From a virus, in IMG/VR virus record IMGVR_UViG_3300025133_000043, positions 40,727 to 104,726 of that record: a DNA stretch of 64,000 nt; one strand, 5' to 3'. A program made the position numbers and the translations under genes. The notes under the pieces were generated by a model. It saw only the letters and a list, made by a program, of their open reading frames with translations. It did no database searches and had not been told where the DNA came from. Below, piece by piece: positions 34,456 to 42,303 of this stretch (position 1 is its first letter; each line of letters starts with the position of its first letter).

Positions 34456-34758
34456 TCACGGCGCAGGGTAGGTCAGGCCGTCTCCCGAGGGTTCCATGAT
34501 GCTCTCGGGATCGTGGAGCTCAGTGCCCGAGACCTCGATGAAGTCGGACTCCAGCTGGGTAACGAAGGCGTCCAGGAGCGCCTGCGCCTCCGGGCTCATC
34601 ACGTTGCAGCGGACCTGGCCCATCGTCTGCCCGCCACCGTCCAGGTAGGCGACGCCGTAGAAGACCACCGGGTTCTGTCCACCCAGCTTGATGTTGAGCT
34701 CCATGACCCCGACGCCCTTGATGACGGGCCCGGTTCCGGGAGGGTACTCAGTCGGCAT
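34456..34758 (-). CDS. Small protein of unknown function
   Basis: The protein has 100 aa from ATG 34756-34758, which overlaps the upstream gene by 11 nt and follows a GAGGA at a workable distance. It is beta-rich (ELNIKLGGQNPVVFYGVAYL) with a helical C-terminal half (AQALLDAFVTQLE). There is no recognised motif. It is co-transcribed with the coiled-coil and UDG genes upstream of the helicase. Confidence 0.6.
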   Translation of the reverse strand: MPTEYPPGTGPVIKGVGVMELNIKLGGQNPVVFYGVAYLDGGGQTMGQVRCNVMSPEAQALLDAFVTQLESDFIEVSGTELHDPESIMEPSGDGLTYPAP

Positions 34759-35131
34759 CGGTGTCGTCCTCGAGCATGTGTGGGAAGAACTCACGTACCG
34801 CGGCGTCGAGACGCTCGGCGGCTTCCTTGGTCAAGCTGGCGTTGATCTCTTCGCGAGCCCGCCGCTTGTCGGCCGGGTCCAAGAACACCGGCTGGGTCTC
34901 CCAGACAGTGATCTCGATCTTCTCGCGGGCGAACTTCGTGCTCATGCCGACCGTGAGGGAGAGTCCGACGGACCCCATGGGCTGGGTGGCGAGCACGCCC
35001 TGGCCACCGTCTTCGGTGGTCTCGCGGTCAGCGATGACCCGCTCGTCCTCGTTCCGAGGTGTCACGGAGGCCCGCTTTCGGGCCCCCTTCTTGCGCCTGA
35101 GGAAGCCGTAGGGGGATGAGGAGTCGCTCAC
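34748..35131 (-). CDS. Small conserved-type phage protein
   Basis: The protein has 127 aa from GTG 35129-35131, overlapping the previous stop as GTGA. The frame is open much further upstream, but that part is a low-complexity Arg/Gly translation opposite or inside the neighbour. A basic N-terminus (LRRKKGARKRASVTPR) precedes a beta strand pair with the pattern GLSLTVGMSTKFAREKIEITV and a helical C-terminus. This pattern recurs in small phage proteins near replication genes, but no function is known to me. Confidence 0.6.
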   Translation of the reverse strand: MSDSSSPYGFLRRKKGARKRASVTPRNEDERVIADRETTEDGGQGVLATQPMGSVGLSLTVGMSTKFAREKIEITVWETQPVFLDPADKRRAREEINASLTKEAAERLDAAVREFFPHMLEDDTDAD

Positions 35132-35718
35132 GTTGCGATCCGGACGCTGGGGTTCTTGGCCTTGGCGGTGGTCCGGTGCTTGTAGACGTCCTTGGAGACG
35201 TCCTCCTGCTCGACCAGGCGCTCCAGCACAGCTGCGTCGATGGTGCGGACCACGACGAAGTCTCCGTCGATCTCCTGAGCCACGAGCTCGGGGAACTCCT
35301 CGAGCAGGGCCTCGGCGTTGAAGGCCGTGACGATCTGGGCCTTGGAGACCGTGACGGACACGGACACGTTGTCCTCGTCGTCGACGACCTTGAAGCCCTT
35401 CTTCATCAGGCACTCGACGGGCATGCCGTGGGCGAGGGCCTTGATCTCCTTCTCCAGTCGAGCCGCCTCGTTCTGCTTGTCCTCGACCAGCTGGGTGTTC
35501 TCGGGGTCGGCCTCGTCGATCGCCAGACGGAGCTGGGCGATCTTGTTGTCGATGCCCTCCCGCCGCTTCTCCAGCTTGGTGATCTCTGCCACCTTGTCGG
35601 CCTGGGTCTCCTGGATGTACTCGTCAGACTCCCGGAGGGTCTGCAGGACGTTGGCCAGGGCCTTGGCCTTCTTGATGATCGCCTTCTTGGTCTCGGCGAT
35701 CTTGGTCTCAATGCTCAA
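35128..35718 (-). CDS. Coiled-coil protein of unknown function
   Basis: The protein has 196 aa. Residues 1-95 are predicted long coiled coil (heptad-like Leu/Ile with K/E: ITKLEKRREGIDNKIAQLRL). The C-terminal half is a compact alpha/beta domain (NVSVSVTVSKAQIVTAF) ending in a short basic tail. The start is ATG 35716-35718. It lies between the UDG gene and the small GTGA-coupled gene. No enzyme motif is visible; a DNA-replication or recombination accessory is possible. Confidence 0.65.
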   Translation of the reverse strand: MSIETKIAETKKAIIKKAKALANVLQTLRESDEYIQETQADKVAEITKLEKRREGIDNKIAQLRLAIDEADPENTQLVEDKQNEAARLEKEIKALAHGMPVECLMKKGFKVVDDEDNVSVSVTVSKAQIVTAFNAEALLEEFPELVAQEIDGDFVVVRTIDAAVLERLVEQEDVSKDVYKHRTTAKAKNPSVRIAT

Positions 35719-35721
35719 GGG

Positions 35722-36510
35722 TCACTCCGTGTCGATGCCGCGCTGCGGGGGGATGGTCCCCTCGTAGACGTAGTTGAAGGAGTCGGCCATGCGGAAGGCG
35801 TGTCGCCACACCCGCCAGGCCATCTCCAGGTCAGAATTCGTCCGCTTCAGGTCTGCGTCCTTGAGTCGGAGCAGGTAGGCGGGGTTGAAGGTTGCGAAGG
35901 CCGAGAAGCGGACGGGCCGCAGCACGCCTGGGATCTCCACGCAGAGGCGGAGGGGGTCCGGTTCCTGGGCGATGGAGGTGATCCCCGTCTTGCAGGGCAC
36001 CAGCTCCTTGTCCTCGTAGTCCCCCCACTTCTTGGCCAGCTTGAGGGCGGCCTTGCCCAGGAGGATGACGACCTTGGGGTCCACGATGCGGATCACCTCG
36101 TAGAGGCGTTCCCGGCAGGCGGCGAGCTCGTCCTTGTTCGGCGGCCGGTCCCTGGAGGCATCCCCCGCTTCCGTCGCCCGGCAGGAGACCATGCTGTCGA
36201 ACCACACGTCGTCGCGGGTGACGTTCATGGACTTCAGGAAGTTGTCGACCATGGCGCCGACAGGGGTGTCCTCCCAGAAGAGGCCGTTGTAGCGGTCCTC
36301 CTTCCCCCTGGGAGCCTCTCCGATGATCATCACGTCTGCGTCGACGTTGGGACCTCCGAAGACTACGTGGGTCCTCTGCCGAGCTCGGGGCCGGCAGAGG
36401 TCGCATCGCTGGCAGGGGGAGATGACCGACTCCGGATCATCCGGGTCCTGACCACCGACGTACTGGAGTCGCAAGGCCTGGAGCATCTCGATCTTGGTGT
36501 CTGAGTCCAT
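35722..36510 (-). CDS. Family-4-type uracil-DNA glycosylase (iron-sulfur)
   Basis: The protein has 262 aa from ATG 36508-36510, TGATG-coupled to the helicase stop. C33-x2-C36-x2-C39 near the N-terminus supplies Fe-S ligands. GEAPRGKED at 64-72 is family-4 motif 1, and a VVILLGKAALKLA segment follows the DPK turn. FNPAYLLR replaces the usual HP-x-x-LLR (Asn in place of His). The enzyme removes uracil from DNA. In a phage genome, UDG-like genes repair the phage's own DNA or act in replication. The His-to-Asn change could alter catalysis. Confidence 0.8.
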   Translation of the reverse strand: MDSDTKIEMLQALRLQYVGGQDPDDPESVISPCQRCDLCRPRARQRTHVVFGGPNVDADVMIIGEAPRGKEDRYNGLFWEDTPVGAMVDNFLKSMNVTRDDVWFDSMVSCRATEAGDASRDRPPNKDELAACRERLYEVIRIVDPKVVILLGKAALKLAKKWGDYEDKELVPCKTGITSIAQEPDPLRLCVEIPGVLRPVRFSAFATFNPAYLLRLKDADLKRTNSDLEMAWRVWRHAFRMADSFNYVYEGTIPPQRGIDTE

Positions 36511-37871
36511 CAGGCTGCCTTCACGATGTGGTAGGGGTACTTCAGTGCGTTGAGGTGCCTGCGCAGCCTCCGGCACATGTTCTGGTGGGTCTTGACGTTC
36601 TCGTCCTCGAAGATGATCACGAAGGGCGGGTACTTGTCCTTGTAGGCCCTCTGGATCCTGCCCATCATCTGACGGAAGCGCCCCTCGTCGGTGAAGGGCA
36701 GGAGGATGAACAGGGTGTCCAGCTCCTTCCGGTCGAGTCCCTGCTTGGCGAGGGCTGCGATGGCGAACACCACGTCGTAGTTCTGGAGCTGGGCCTCGCG
36801 GTCCTTCCCCTTCACCTTGCCGTAGATCAGCCCCGCCTTCGGCTTGTACGCGCCGTGGAACATCCGGAGCTGCGGGATGCGCTCGCCCAGGACCAGGATC
36901 TTCCGTCCCTCATCCAGGGCGGAGTCGAGCTGCTCCCCGATGAAGGCGTTCCGGCCTTGGTGCTCTGAGAGCCAGGAGTGGATCTTAGGGATGGACAACT
37001 CGCCCGTCACGTCCCGGAGCTTCTTCATCTCCCCCATCTTCTTGGGGAACTTCACGCCGGTCTGCATGAAGAAGATCTCAGGGATGATGTCGTGGTCCAG
37101 GTTCTCGTAGAGGATCTCCCCGAGGTGGTACATGTAGAGCTGCTCGAGGCCATCGCTACGCTCCCAGGTCGCGGAGAGTCCCCACCGGATGCCCTTGAAG
37201 ATCCCCGCGGTCAGGTTGAAGTAGGGGGCTCCGAGGATGTGCACTTCGTCGTAGATCACCACGCCGAAGTGTCGGCTGAGCTCTGCGGGGATCTCAGCAA
37301 CCCGAGAGGACAGGGTCTGGACCATGGCGATGCAGATCGCCTTGCCTTCCCAGTCCCACTTCTTGCCCTGAATCCACCCGATGTCCTTCTCTCGAAGGTT
37401 CGTGTGCTCCATGATCCGGCTCTTCCACTGATGAGCCAGGTCGGAGGTGTTGACCACGATCATCGTCGGCATCCCGACGGCGGCCGCGGCGTGCAGGCCG
37501 ATCACGGTCTTCCCCTTGCCGCAGCTCAGGGAGAGGATGCCGCTGCCGTTGTCCACCAAGGCGCTGAAGGCCAGGTTCTGGACGGCGTCACGCAGCGTGC
37601 TGGTGGCTCGGAAGTCGACGCGGGGGAAGTCCCAGTCGATGCGGTCCTCGATCTCGAAGTTCAGCTCCGGGTAGTGGCTGACCGGGATGAACTCCCGAGG
37701 GACGATGAGGTGCGTGTCCGTCTCGTCCCAGGCGTAGATCGGTGCTTCACCTTCTCGGGTGAAGGAGAGGGCGGACTTCATCCCCCTCAGGTTCTTGATG
37801 CTCTTCTTAGGCAGCCAGAGGAAGTCCTTCCGGTAGCCGCGGTCCGGGCGCATGAGCCTCAGGCGCGCCAC
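36510..37871 (-). CDS. SF2 DNA helicase (UvsW/XPB-like)
   Basis: The protein has 453 aa and starts at GTG 37869-37871 (an ATG six codons in is an alternative). Motif I is SCGKGKT (116-122), motif Ia MIVVNTSDLAHQWK, motif II DEVH (208-211) and motif III GLSATWERSDG. Motif VI-like LLPFTDEGRFRQMMGRIQR closes the second RecA domain. This order matches SF2 helicases such as T4 UvsW, which unwind branched intermediates and control origin or recombination-dependent replication. It is encoded beside UDG, upstream of the replisome genes. Confidence 0.85.
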   Translation of the reverse strand: MARLRLMRPDRGYRKDFLWLPKKSIKNLRGMKSALSFTREGEAPIYAWDETDTHLIVPREFIPVSHYPELNFEIEDRIDWDFPRVDFRATSTLRDAVQNLAFSALVDNGSGILSLSCGKGKTVIGLHAAAAVGMPTMIVVNTSDLAHQWKSRIMEHTNLREKDIGWIQGKKWDWEGKAICIAMVQTLSSRVAEIPAELSRHFGVVIYDEVHILGAPYFNLTAGIFKGIRWGLSATWERSDGLEQLYMYHLGEILYENLDHDIIPEIFFMQTGVKFPKKMGEMKKLRDVTGELSIPKIHSWLSEHQGRNAFIGEQLDSALDEGRKILVLGERIPQLRMFHGAYKPKAGLIYGKVKGKDREAQLQNYDVVFAIAALAKQGLDRKELDTLFILLPFTDEGRFRQMMGRIQRAYKDKYPPFVIIFEDENVKTHQNMCRRLRRHLNALKYPYHIVKAA

Positions 37872-38260
37872 AGGGTCTCCTCCTTCGTCAAGGTCTCAGT
37901 GATGATCTTCTTCAAGTCTTCTCCGTCTTCGGGGCTCAGGTCGTACATGAGGAGGAGCTCCTCGAGGACGGCCTGGGTGGTCTGAAGTCCCGCCTGGTCC
38001 CGTCGCAGGACCAGGAGGTTGCCGCTCACCCCCTTCGGGATGCTCGACAGGCCCCAGGCAATCCAGAGGCCGTCAGCTTGGTCGTCGCCGACCTCCAACT
38101 CTGCGATGATCCGCGTCATCAAGGCCCGAGAAGGGAATCCGGTCCCCGCCTCGATCCGTCGATAGTGCTCACGGGTGCATCCAAGGGCCGAGGCGAACCT
38201 CGACGCCTTCGCGTAGTGCGGCAGACGCTTCCTGAGCTTGCAGATCAGTGGCCCCAGCAC
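37859..38260 (-). CDS. XRE-type helix-turn-helix regulator
   Basis: The protein has 133 aa. Residues 15-50 fit a Cro/CI-type HTH (KASRFASALGCTREHYRR, then IEAGTG and FPSRALMTRII). The C-terminal half contains two helical stretches and ends acidic then Trp-Arg-Ala. It overlaps the helicase start by 13 nt and follows the RHH gene by a few bases. It is probably a regulator of this operon. Confidence 0.7.
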   Translation of the reverse strand: MLGPLICKLRKRLPHYAKASRFASALGCTREHYRRIEAGTGFPSRALMTRIIAELEVGDDQADGLWIAWGLSSIPKGVSGNLLVLRRDQAGLQTTQAVLEELLLMYDLSPEDGEDLKKIITETLTKEETLWRA

Positions 38261-38266
38261 AGTCGT

Positions 38267-38449
38267 CTACCCCTGTTCCTGAGGCTTCACGGTCTGGGGC
38301 GAGTGCTTCTCCTTCAAGAGGTCGAGAGCTTCTCGGACACGGGCAGCCGTAGGGACCCGCGTCTTCTTGTTGAGCTCGTCCAGCCAGTCCTTCTGGGACT
38401 GTCGTGGGTACGCCATCATCGGGACGTAAGGGTCTTCCTTGTCAGCCAC
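38267..38449 (-). CDS. Ribbon-helix-helix (Arc/MetJ-like) DNA-binding protein
   Basis: The protein has 60 aa and starts at GTG 38447-38449 behind AGGAG (6 nt). The sequence order, short beta-like start, RQSQKDWLDELNKKT helix, PTAAR turn, then VREALDLLKEKH helix, fits a ribbon-helix-helix dimer. A perfect 8-bp inverted repeat lies directly upstream and brackets a TAGTAT -10 box. Autorepression through that site is the natural inference. Confidence 0.6.
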   Translation of the reverse strand: MADKEDPYVPMMAYPRQSQKDWLDELNKKTRVPTAARVREALDLLKEKHSPQTVKPQEQG

Positions 38450-38457
38450 TCCGACTC

Positions 38458-38487
38458 CTGATAGCGGGTGATACTATGTGCTATCAG
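38458..38487. promoter_or_regulatory. Operator-like inverted repeat with embedded -10 box
   Basis: CTGATAGC (38458-38465) and GCTATCAG (38480-38487) are exact inverted copies separated by 14 nt, with their centres 22 bp (two helical turns) apart. Between them lies ATACTAT, which reads TAGTAT on the minus strand and TACTAT on the plus strand. It sits 9 nt upstream of the GTG of the RHH gene. The geometry suits two dimers on one DNA face. Confidence 0.6.
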
Positions 38488-38502
38488 AATCGGAGCGATC
38501 CA

Positions 38503-38943
38503 TCAACCCTGCCGGAGGTACTTGGGCATGAACCGGCGGCGGGTGAAGAAGTAGGCGATCTCCTGCGCCATGGAGGCGATGCCCACCTCGACGATGCGGA
38601 GTCCCAGGTCGACCATGATGTCGGCGAAGGTGGGCGGACGCCAGGTGATGGCCTGATCCTGGCGCGGTGCGGGGGGCCTGTACGCCAGGTCCCTGTCGGT
38701 GTCGTCTGCTCGCAGGACCCGCCCTTCGCGGATCACAGGTTCCGCATGCTCGCGGTCCCTGGACCTCTCTCGATCCTGCCCCTGACTCTTCTTCTTCTTG
38801 GTGGTCCCGTGGAAGCGGCGGCCGCCCCCACCCTTGGACCCTCCGAACCCGTACCGTCCGCCCTTGCTGGAGCTGTCTTCGGAGCTTCCGCTCTTGGACC
38901 TCTTCAGGAGCTGATGGTACAGGCTCTGGTTACTACTGCTCAT
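38503..38943 (-). CDS. Basic low-complexity protein at head of replication operon
   Basis: The protein has 146 aa from ATG 38941-38943, with AGGAGG 12 nt upstream. Residues 10-70 are Ser/Gly/Lys/Arg-rich (GGSKGGGGRRFHG, TKKKKSQGQDRER) and likely disordered and nucleic-acid-binding. The C-terminal 50 residues are helical and partly hydrophobic (FADIMVDLGLRIVEVGIAS). It is the first gene of the minus-strand block. Function is unknown. Confidence 0.6.
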   Translation of the reverse strand: MSSSNQSLYHQLLKRSKSGSSEDSSSKGGRYGFGGSKGGGGRRFHGTTKKKKSQGQDRERSRDREHAEPVIREGRVLRADDTDRDLAYRPPAPRQDQAITWRPPTFADIMVDLGLRIVEVGIASMAQEIAYFFTRRRFMPKYLRQG

Positions 38944-39040
38944 TGGATCTACTCGCCTCCTGAGGCTGCTGGATGCTATGGGTGCGTGTCGACCTCTTAT
39001 ACGAGGTAGACTGAAGATCCTGCTCTCCCGGAGACACCTG
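38944..39040. promoter_or_regulatory. Divergent control region between replication and head operons
   Basis: These 97 bases separate the two large divergent blocks. On the plus strand, TAGACT at 39007-39012 is a candidate -10 for the gene at 39041, which also has GGAG 8 nt before its ATG. On the minus strand, TAGCAT (complement of 38973-38978) is a candidate -10 with AGGAGG downstream. No strong -35 is visible. Confidence 0.4.
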
Positions 39041-40162
39041 ATGCGCGCTGCTGTCCTCGACTTCTACGACGACATGGGCGGGACTCTCAAGGAGCTGATC
39101 CCTGATCAGAGCCTGATCCCCGACTTCGTCAAGACCGCCTCCGCGGTCTCACGCGACGCTCACCCCAACCAGTTCGCAGTGGTCATGGTGGACGGCGACA
39201 AGACCATCCCCCGCTACCCGATCAGCGACGCCGGGAACGCCTGGCTGAGCTCGGTCTACTTCCACGGCACCCACGAGGCTCTGCCCGGAGATGCGCAGAA
39301 GACGGCGGCGGTCATGCTCAAGATGGCCATGGAGTCCTACGGGATGCCGGTCACGGATCTGATCGAGAAGCTGGCCGAGAGCGAGGACATCGCCACCAAC
39401 GTCGTCGACATCTCCCGCCATCGCCCCGCCGCGGTCATCCGACCGACCACGCAGGACGCCGACGCTCGGGCCGAGGTGCAGTACGCCCTCGAGGAGACCG
39501 CCAGCGGAGAGAAGCTCTACCCGCTGAAGGACGCCGAGAACGCCGAGGCGGCCGAGAAGTACTTCGACACCGAGAAGCACAAGTTCACCTTCCGCCAGCG
39601 CCGGGAGTTCGCCGTCAAGACGGCCGCGGCGAAGGGTCGTGCAGGGCTGCCGGTAGGCGCGGGCATCGCCAGCTACGCCAGCCCTGGGTACAGCGACCAG
39701 CTCCAGGCCTTCATCGACGTGCGGCACCACTACCTCATGGACATGAACGACCCGGACGCCGTGTCCCTCCTGGAGAAGGTGGCCGCCGCGAAGGATCACC
39801 TGGATCCGGAGACCTTCGCCCAGACCTTGGAGACCTTCGACCGGGACTGCGGACTGGACAAGGCCTGGAACAGCCACATCCCCGATCCCTGGTACTCGAC
39901 GTTCTTCATGCGTCCGACCCAGTTCGGGATGAGCAAGACGGCGTCGAGTGACGCCCCCAGCAAGATCCTGAAGGCCGGCGTCGAGCGCACCACCGACGCC
40001 GACATCTGCCACCTGGCCGAGAAGTGCCCCGAGCTCGTCGAGCAGGCCTTCGGCGCCAAGGTCCGGCAGGGCTTCTGCAAGAACCCAGTCGCCGTCTTCA
40101 ACTCGATGCCTGCTCCTGACAAGGTGACCCTGGCCCGCCTCGCCACCGAGGCTCGGAGCTGA
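39041..40162 (+). CDS. Putative head/virion protein with two RYPI-type repeats and KTA motifs
   Basis: The protein has 373 aa. ATG 39041 is chosen over an upstream in-frame ATG because GGAG precedes it. Two related helical repeats are visible. Residues about 50-104 (IPRYPISDAGNAWLSSVYF) and about 157-207 (KLYPLKDAENAEAAEKYF) share Y-P-[IL]-x-D-A-x-N-A-x(5)-YF and then a helix ending in an A-x-K-TA or K-TA-A stretch. K-T-A sites recur (FVKTASA, QKTAAV, VKTAAA, SKTASS). Two short Gly/Pro-rich linkers separate the repeats. It is the first gene of the head block; function is unknown, but a scaffold, decoration or internal protein is plausible. Confidence 0.65.
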   Translation: MRAAVLDFYDDMGGTLKELIPDQSLIPDFVKTASAVSRDAHPNQFAVVMVDGDKTIPRYPISDAGNAWLSSVYFHGTHEALPGDAQKTAAVMLKMAMESYGMPVTDLIEKLAESEDIATNVVDISRHRPAAVIRPTTQDADARAEVQYALEETASGEKLYPLKDAENAEAAEKYFDTEKHKFTFRQRREFAVKTAAAKGRAGLPVGAGIASYASPGYSDQLQAFIDVRHHYLMDMNDPDAVSLLEKVAAAKDHLDPETFAQTLETFDRDCGLDKAWNSHIPDPWYSTFFMRPTQFGMSKTASSDAPSKILKAGVERTTDADICHLAEKCPELVEQAFGAKVRQGFCKNPVAVFNSMPAPDKVTLARLATEARS

Positions 40163-40164
40163 CC

Positions 40165-40461
40165 ATGAACCCGCTTCTGATGCACGCCTTCTCTGACGAG
40201 CTCGAGAAGATCGGGACGATGAACGCCAGGGCGAAGTCGTTCTTGAAGTCGGTACGGCCTCACGAGTCCATGAGCTGGCGGTCCATGGCCCGCGCCCACG
40301 GCGGGGCTGGAGTGAAGCCCAACGTGAAGCCAGCTGCCCAGGCACTCGACCGAGCTTCTTGGCACTCCGTCAGGTCTCGCAACATGGGGGCTTCCAAGAA
40401 GATCACCGACAGGTACAAGTCCATGGAGGACCGCCGTCTACAGGGACTCTTGAACACATGA
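40165..40461 (+). CDS. Small tagged protein (FSDELEKIG)
   Basis: The protein has 98 aa. Residues 9-17 read FSDELEKIG, the tag shared with proteins at 1664, 41105, 41500 and 56343. The remainder is basic and probably disordered or helical (RAKSFLKSVRPHESMSWRS). It overlaps the next gene by ATGA. The tag is seen directly; its meaning is unknown. Confidence 0.65.
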   Translation: MNPLLMHAFSDELEKIGTMNARAKSFLKSVRPHESMSWRSMARAHGGAGVKPNVKPAAQALDRASWHSVRSRNMGASKKITDRYKSMEDRRLQGLLNT

Positions 40462-41108
40462 CCCAAGCCGTCGCCAGGCGGGTGCGGCTGCTCGACGACG
40501 AGCGCGGACTGCACCTCTACCCGCTGCTGAAGTTCCTGCTGAGGGAGCTCGGACCTGAGTTCCTCGCCTGGGACTCGGTCGCTTTGCGCTTGGAGCTGGG
40601 CGAGCGGTGGGGAGATCCCGGACCGCTGACCTGGGAACGCATCCAGGCTGCCAGGATCATGGCGGGGCACGACGGCTTCTGGCTCCACATGGAGATCTTC
40701 GAGAACTGTGGCCTGGCTCTGGTGGGGGAGATCCCAGTCTTCTCGCACTTCCAGCCTCTGGAGGCGGAGAGCATCGCAGTCATCCTGACCACCGCTGCCC
40801 TGATCAAGGAGCACGAGTTCTCAGGCGAGGTCACGGGCTACGCCCTGTCCTGCTGCCTGGAGGATGCTACATGGTTCCTGGAGGAGCCCCTTGACATCCT
40901 CCAACACGAGCTGGATGAGTATGATCGTGGTCGGCGGATCGTCCGAGACCACGATGCTGTGCGAGCTCGGCTGGACAGGTCCAGCGGAATGATTCAAGAT
41001 CCCCAGGACTTCGTCGACGTCCAGGTCAACAACGTGATCAGTGTCCGAGAGACGCTGGCAGGCTACAATCGCCTCATCGATCAGCAGATCAAGGAGCTCC
41101 AGCTGTGA
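40458..41108 (+). CDS. Alpha-helical protein of unknown function
   Basis: The protein has 216 aa from ATG 40458, overlapping the previous stop (ATGA). The longer upstream frame is unlikely, being antisense-like and basic. The sequence is helical with several aromatic/Leu pairs (PLLKFLLRELGPEFLAW; TWFLEEPLDILQHELDEY). No catalytic motif, zinc site or tag is seen. It is embedded in the run of small tagged proteins upstream of the portal gene. Confidence 0.6.
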   Translation: MTQAVARRVRLLDDERGLHLYPLLKFLLRELGPEFLAWDSVALRLELGERWGDPGPLTWERIQAARIMAGHDGFWLHMEIFENCGLALVGEIPVFSHFQPLEAESIAVILTTAALIKEHEFSGEVTGYALSCCLEDATWFLEEPLDILQHELDEYDRGRRIVRDHDAVRARLDRSSGMIQDPQDFVDVQVNNVISVRETLAGYNRLIDQQIKELQL

Positions 41109-41497
41109 ACCCTCGACTCTTCCTCGCGTTCAACGATGAACTCACCAAGATCGCCGGCTCTCGCGAAGGCGCAGCCGTCGGCGGTGCCATCCCCGGCATC
41201 CTTGCCCTCGGAGCCCCTGTCGGTGCTGAGAAGGGCAAGAGGGCCCGCTCCTGGGGTGGTGCCTTGGGAGGTCAGATCGCCGGCGGCTACCTCGGTACCG
41301 CGGTCGGAGGCGGGCGTATCAACCCGCTGAGTTTCGTGGGTGCGGGCGTCGGCGGCGCCGCCGGCGCCTACCTGGCTCACGGCAAGAACAAGACCCAGAA
41401 GCAGAAGATCATAGAGGCTCGACACAAGCTGGAGCTGGCCCAGGCTCGCGGTGGCTCCGAGAAGAAGAAGAAGAAGAAGAAGTCGGGTGGGGGCTGA
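41105..41497 (+). CDS. Glycine-zipper membrane protein with FNDELTKIA tag and poly-Lys tail
   Basis: The protein has 130 aa and starts at GTG 41105 (GTGA overlap). Residues 9-17 are FNDELTKIA. Residues 20-95 are rich in Gly/Ala in a zipper pattern (GAAVGGAIPGILALGA; GGYLGTAVGGG; GAGVGGAAGAYLA), suggesting two or three membrane or oligomer segments. The tail ends with a run of Lys (KKKKKKKS). This is typical of membrane-active or pore-like virion proteins, but this is an inference. Confidence 0.7.
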   Translation: MNPRLFLAFNDELTKIAGSREGAAVGGAIPGILALGAPVGAEKGKRARSWGGALGGQIAGGYLGTAVGGGRINPLSFVGAGVGGAAGAYLAHGKNKTQKQKIIEARHKLELAQARGGSEKKKKKKKSGGG

Positions 41498-41499
41498 TC

Positions 41500-42297
41500 A
41501 TGGACGTTCTGGACTACTTCGGTCTGGAGCTGGCCAAGATCGCCGCTGACGATTCTCTGAGCCATCCAGCGAAGATCCCCCTCCTGTCCCTCCTCGGACA
41601 GACGGGCGTCGGCGTGGCAGCCCTGAAAGCTCTGGGAAGGTCCACCGAGAAGGACCAGAAGGCCATCGACGCCATCGAGGCCAAGCTGAAGGCCAAGGGC
41701 GTAGAGCGCGGCGAGTACGGCTCTCCGGCCTACATCACGAAGCGGAAGAACCTGACCACTTCCCAGGCCGAACAGCTCAAGCGGATGGGACTGAAGCCCA
41801 ACTCCGTCATCGGCCCCAAGAACATGAGCCTCGACGCCCTGGCCCATGAAGCTGGGCACGCGACGGGGAACAAGGTCATGCACAACACCCGCGCCTACCA
41901 GGCGAGCAAGCTGATGATGATCCCCTCCCTACTCGGGACTGGTGTGGGGATCCACAGAGCTACCCGCGACAAGGGGAACATGTCCAAGGAGGAGCGTCTC
42001 AAGGCGATCCGAGAGGGGCAGGCGATCACCGGGATCTCCGCAGCCAGTCAGGCGCCAATGGTGGCAGAGGAGGCTCGGGCGACAGCTCGAGGAGCTCGCA
42101 TGGTTGCCCGGAAGGCCGGGATGAAGCGCATCCCCAAGTACCTGGGCCGCACCGGACTCGCCTTCGGCACCTACGCTGCCATCCCCGCGGGGAGCGTCTA
42201 CGCCATCAAGAAGATGCAGGATCAGAAGAAGAAGATCCGAGGCAAGTCCAAGAAGACACCCTCCACCAAGATCACAGCCCGTAGGGTGCAGGGGTAG
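41500..42297 (+). CDS. Membrane-type protein with HEXXH metallopeptidase motif and ELAKIA tag
   Basis: The protein has 265 aa. Residues 7-15 are FGLELAKIA (the tag). LAHEAGHATG holds H116-E117-x-x-H120, the zincin signature, placed after an MSLDAL helix as in M48-type and related gluzincins. Hydrophobic helices flank it (about 26-43, 134-146 and 215-235). Downstream there is an E-x-x-A-x-A helix (VAEEARATARGARM) that could supply the third zinc ligand. The C-terminus is very basic. The motif is seen; peptidase activity is inferred. A virion enzyme that acts on the host envelope or on capsid proteins is possible. Confidence 0.7.
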   Translation: MDVLDYFGLELAKIAADDSLSHPAKIPLLSLLGQTGVGVAALKALGRSTEKDQKAIDAIEAKLKAKGVERGEYGSPAYITKRKNLTTSQAEQLKRMGLKPNSVIGPKNMSLDALAHEAGHATGNKVMHNTRAYQASKLMMIPSLLGTGVGIHRATRDKGNMSKEERLKAIREGQAITGISAASQAPMVAEEARATARGARMVARKAGMKRIPKYLGRTGLAFGTYAAIPAGSVYAIKKMQDQKKKIRGKSKKTPSTKITARRVQG

Positions 42298-42303
42298 ACG
42301 TTC

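Noticed and set aside
36978-37985. 335-codon plus-strand frame opposite the SF2 helicase
   Set aside because: Antisense to a helicase with clear motifs; no independent evidence for coding.
41460-41490. Run of AAG codons as a slippage or frameshift site
   Set aside because: It encodes the lysine-rich tail of a basic membrane protein that stops normally. No alternative frame with meaningful coding follows.
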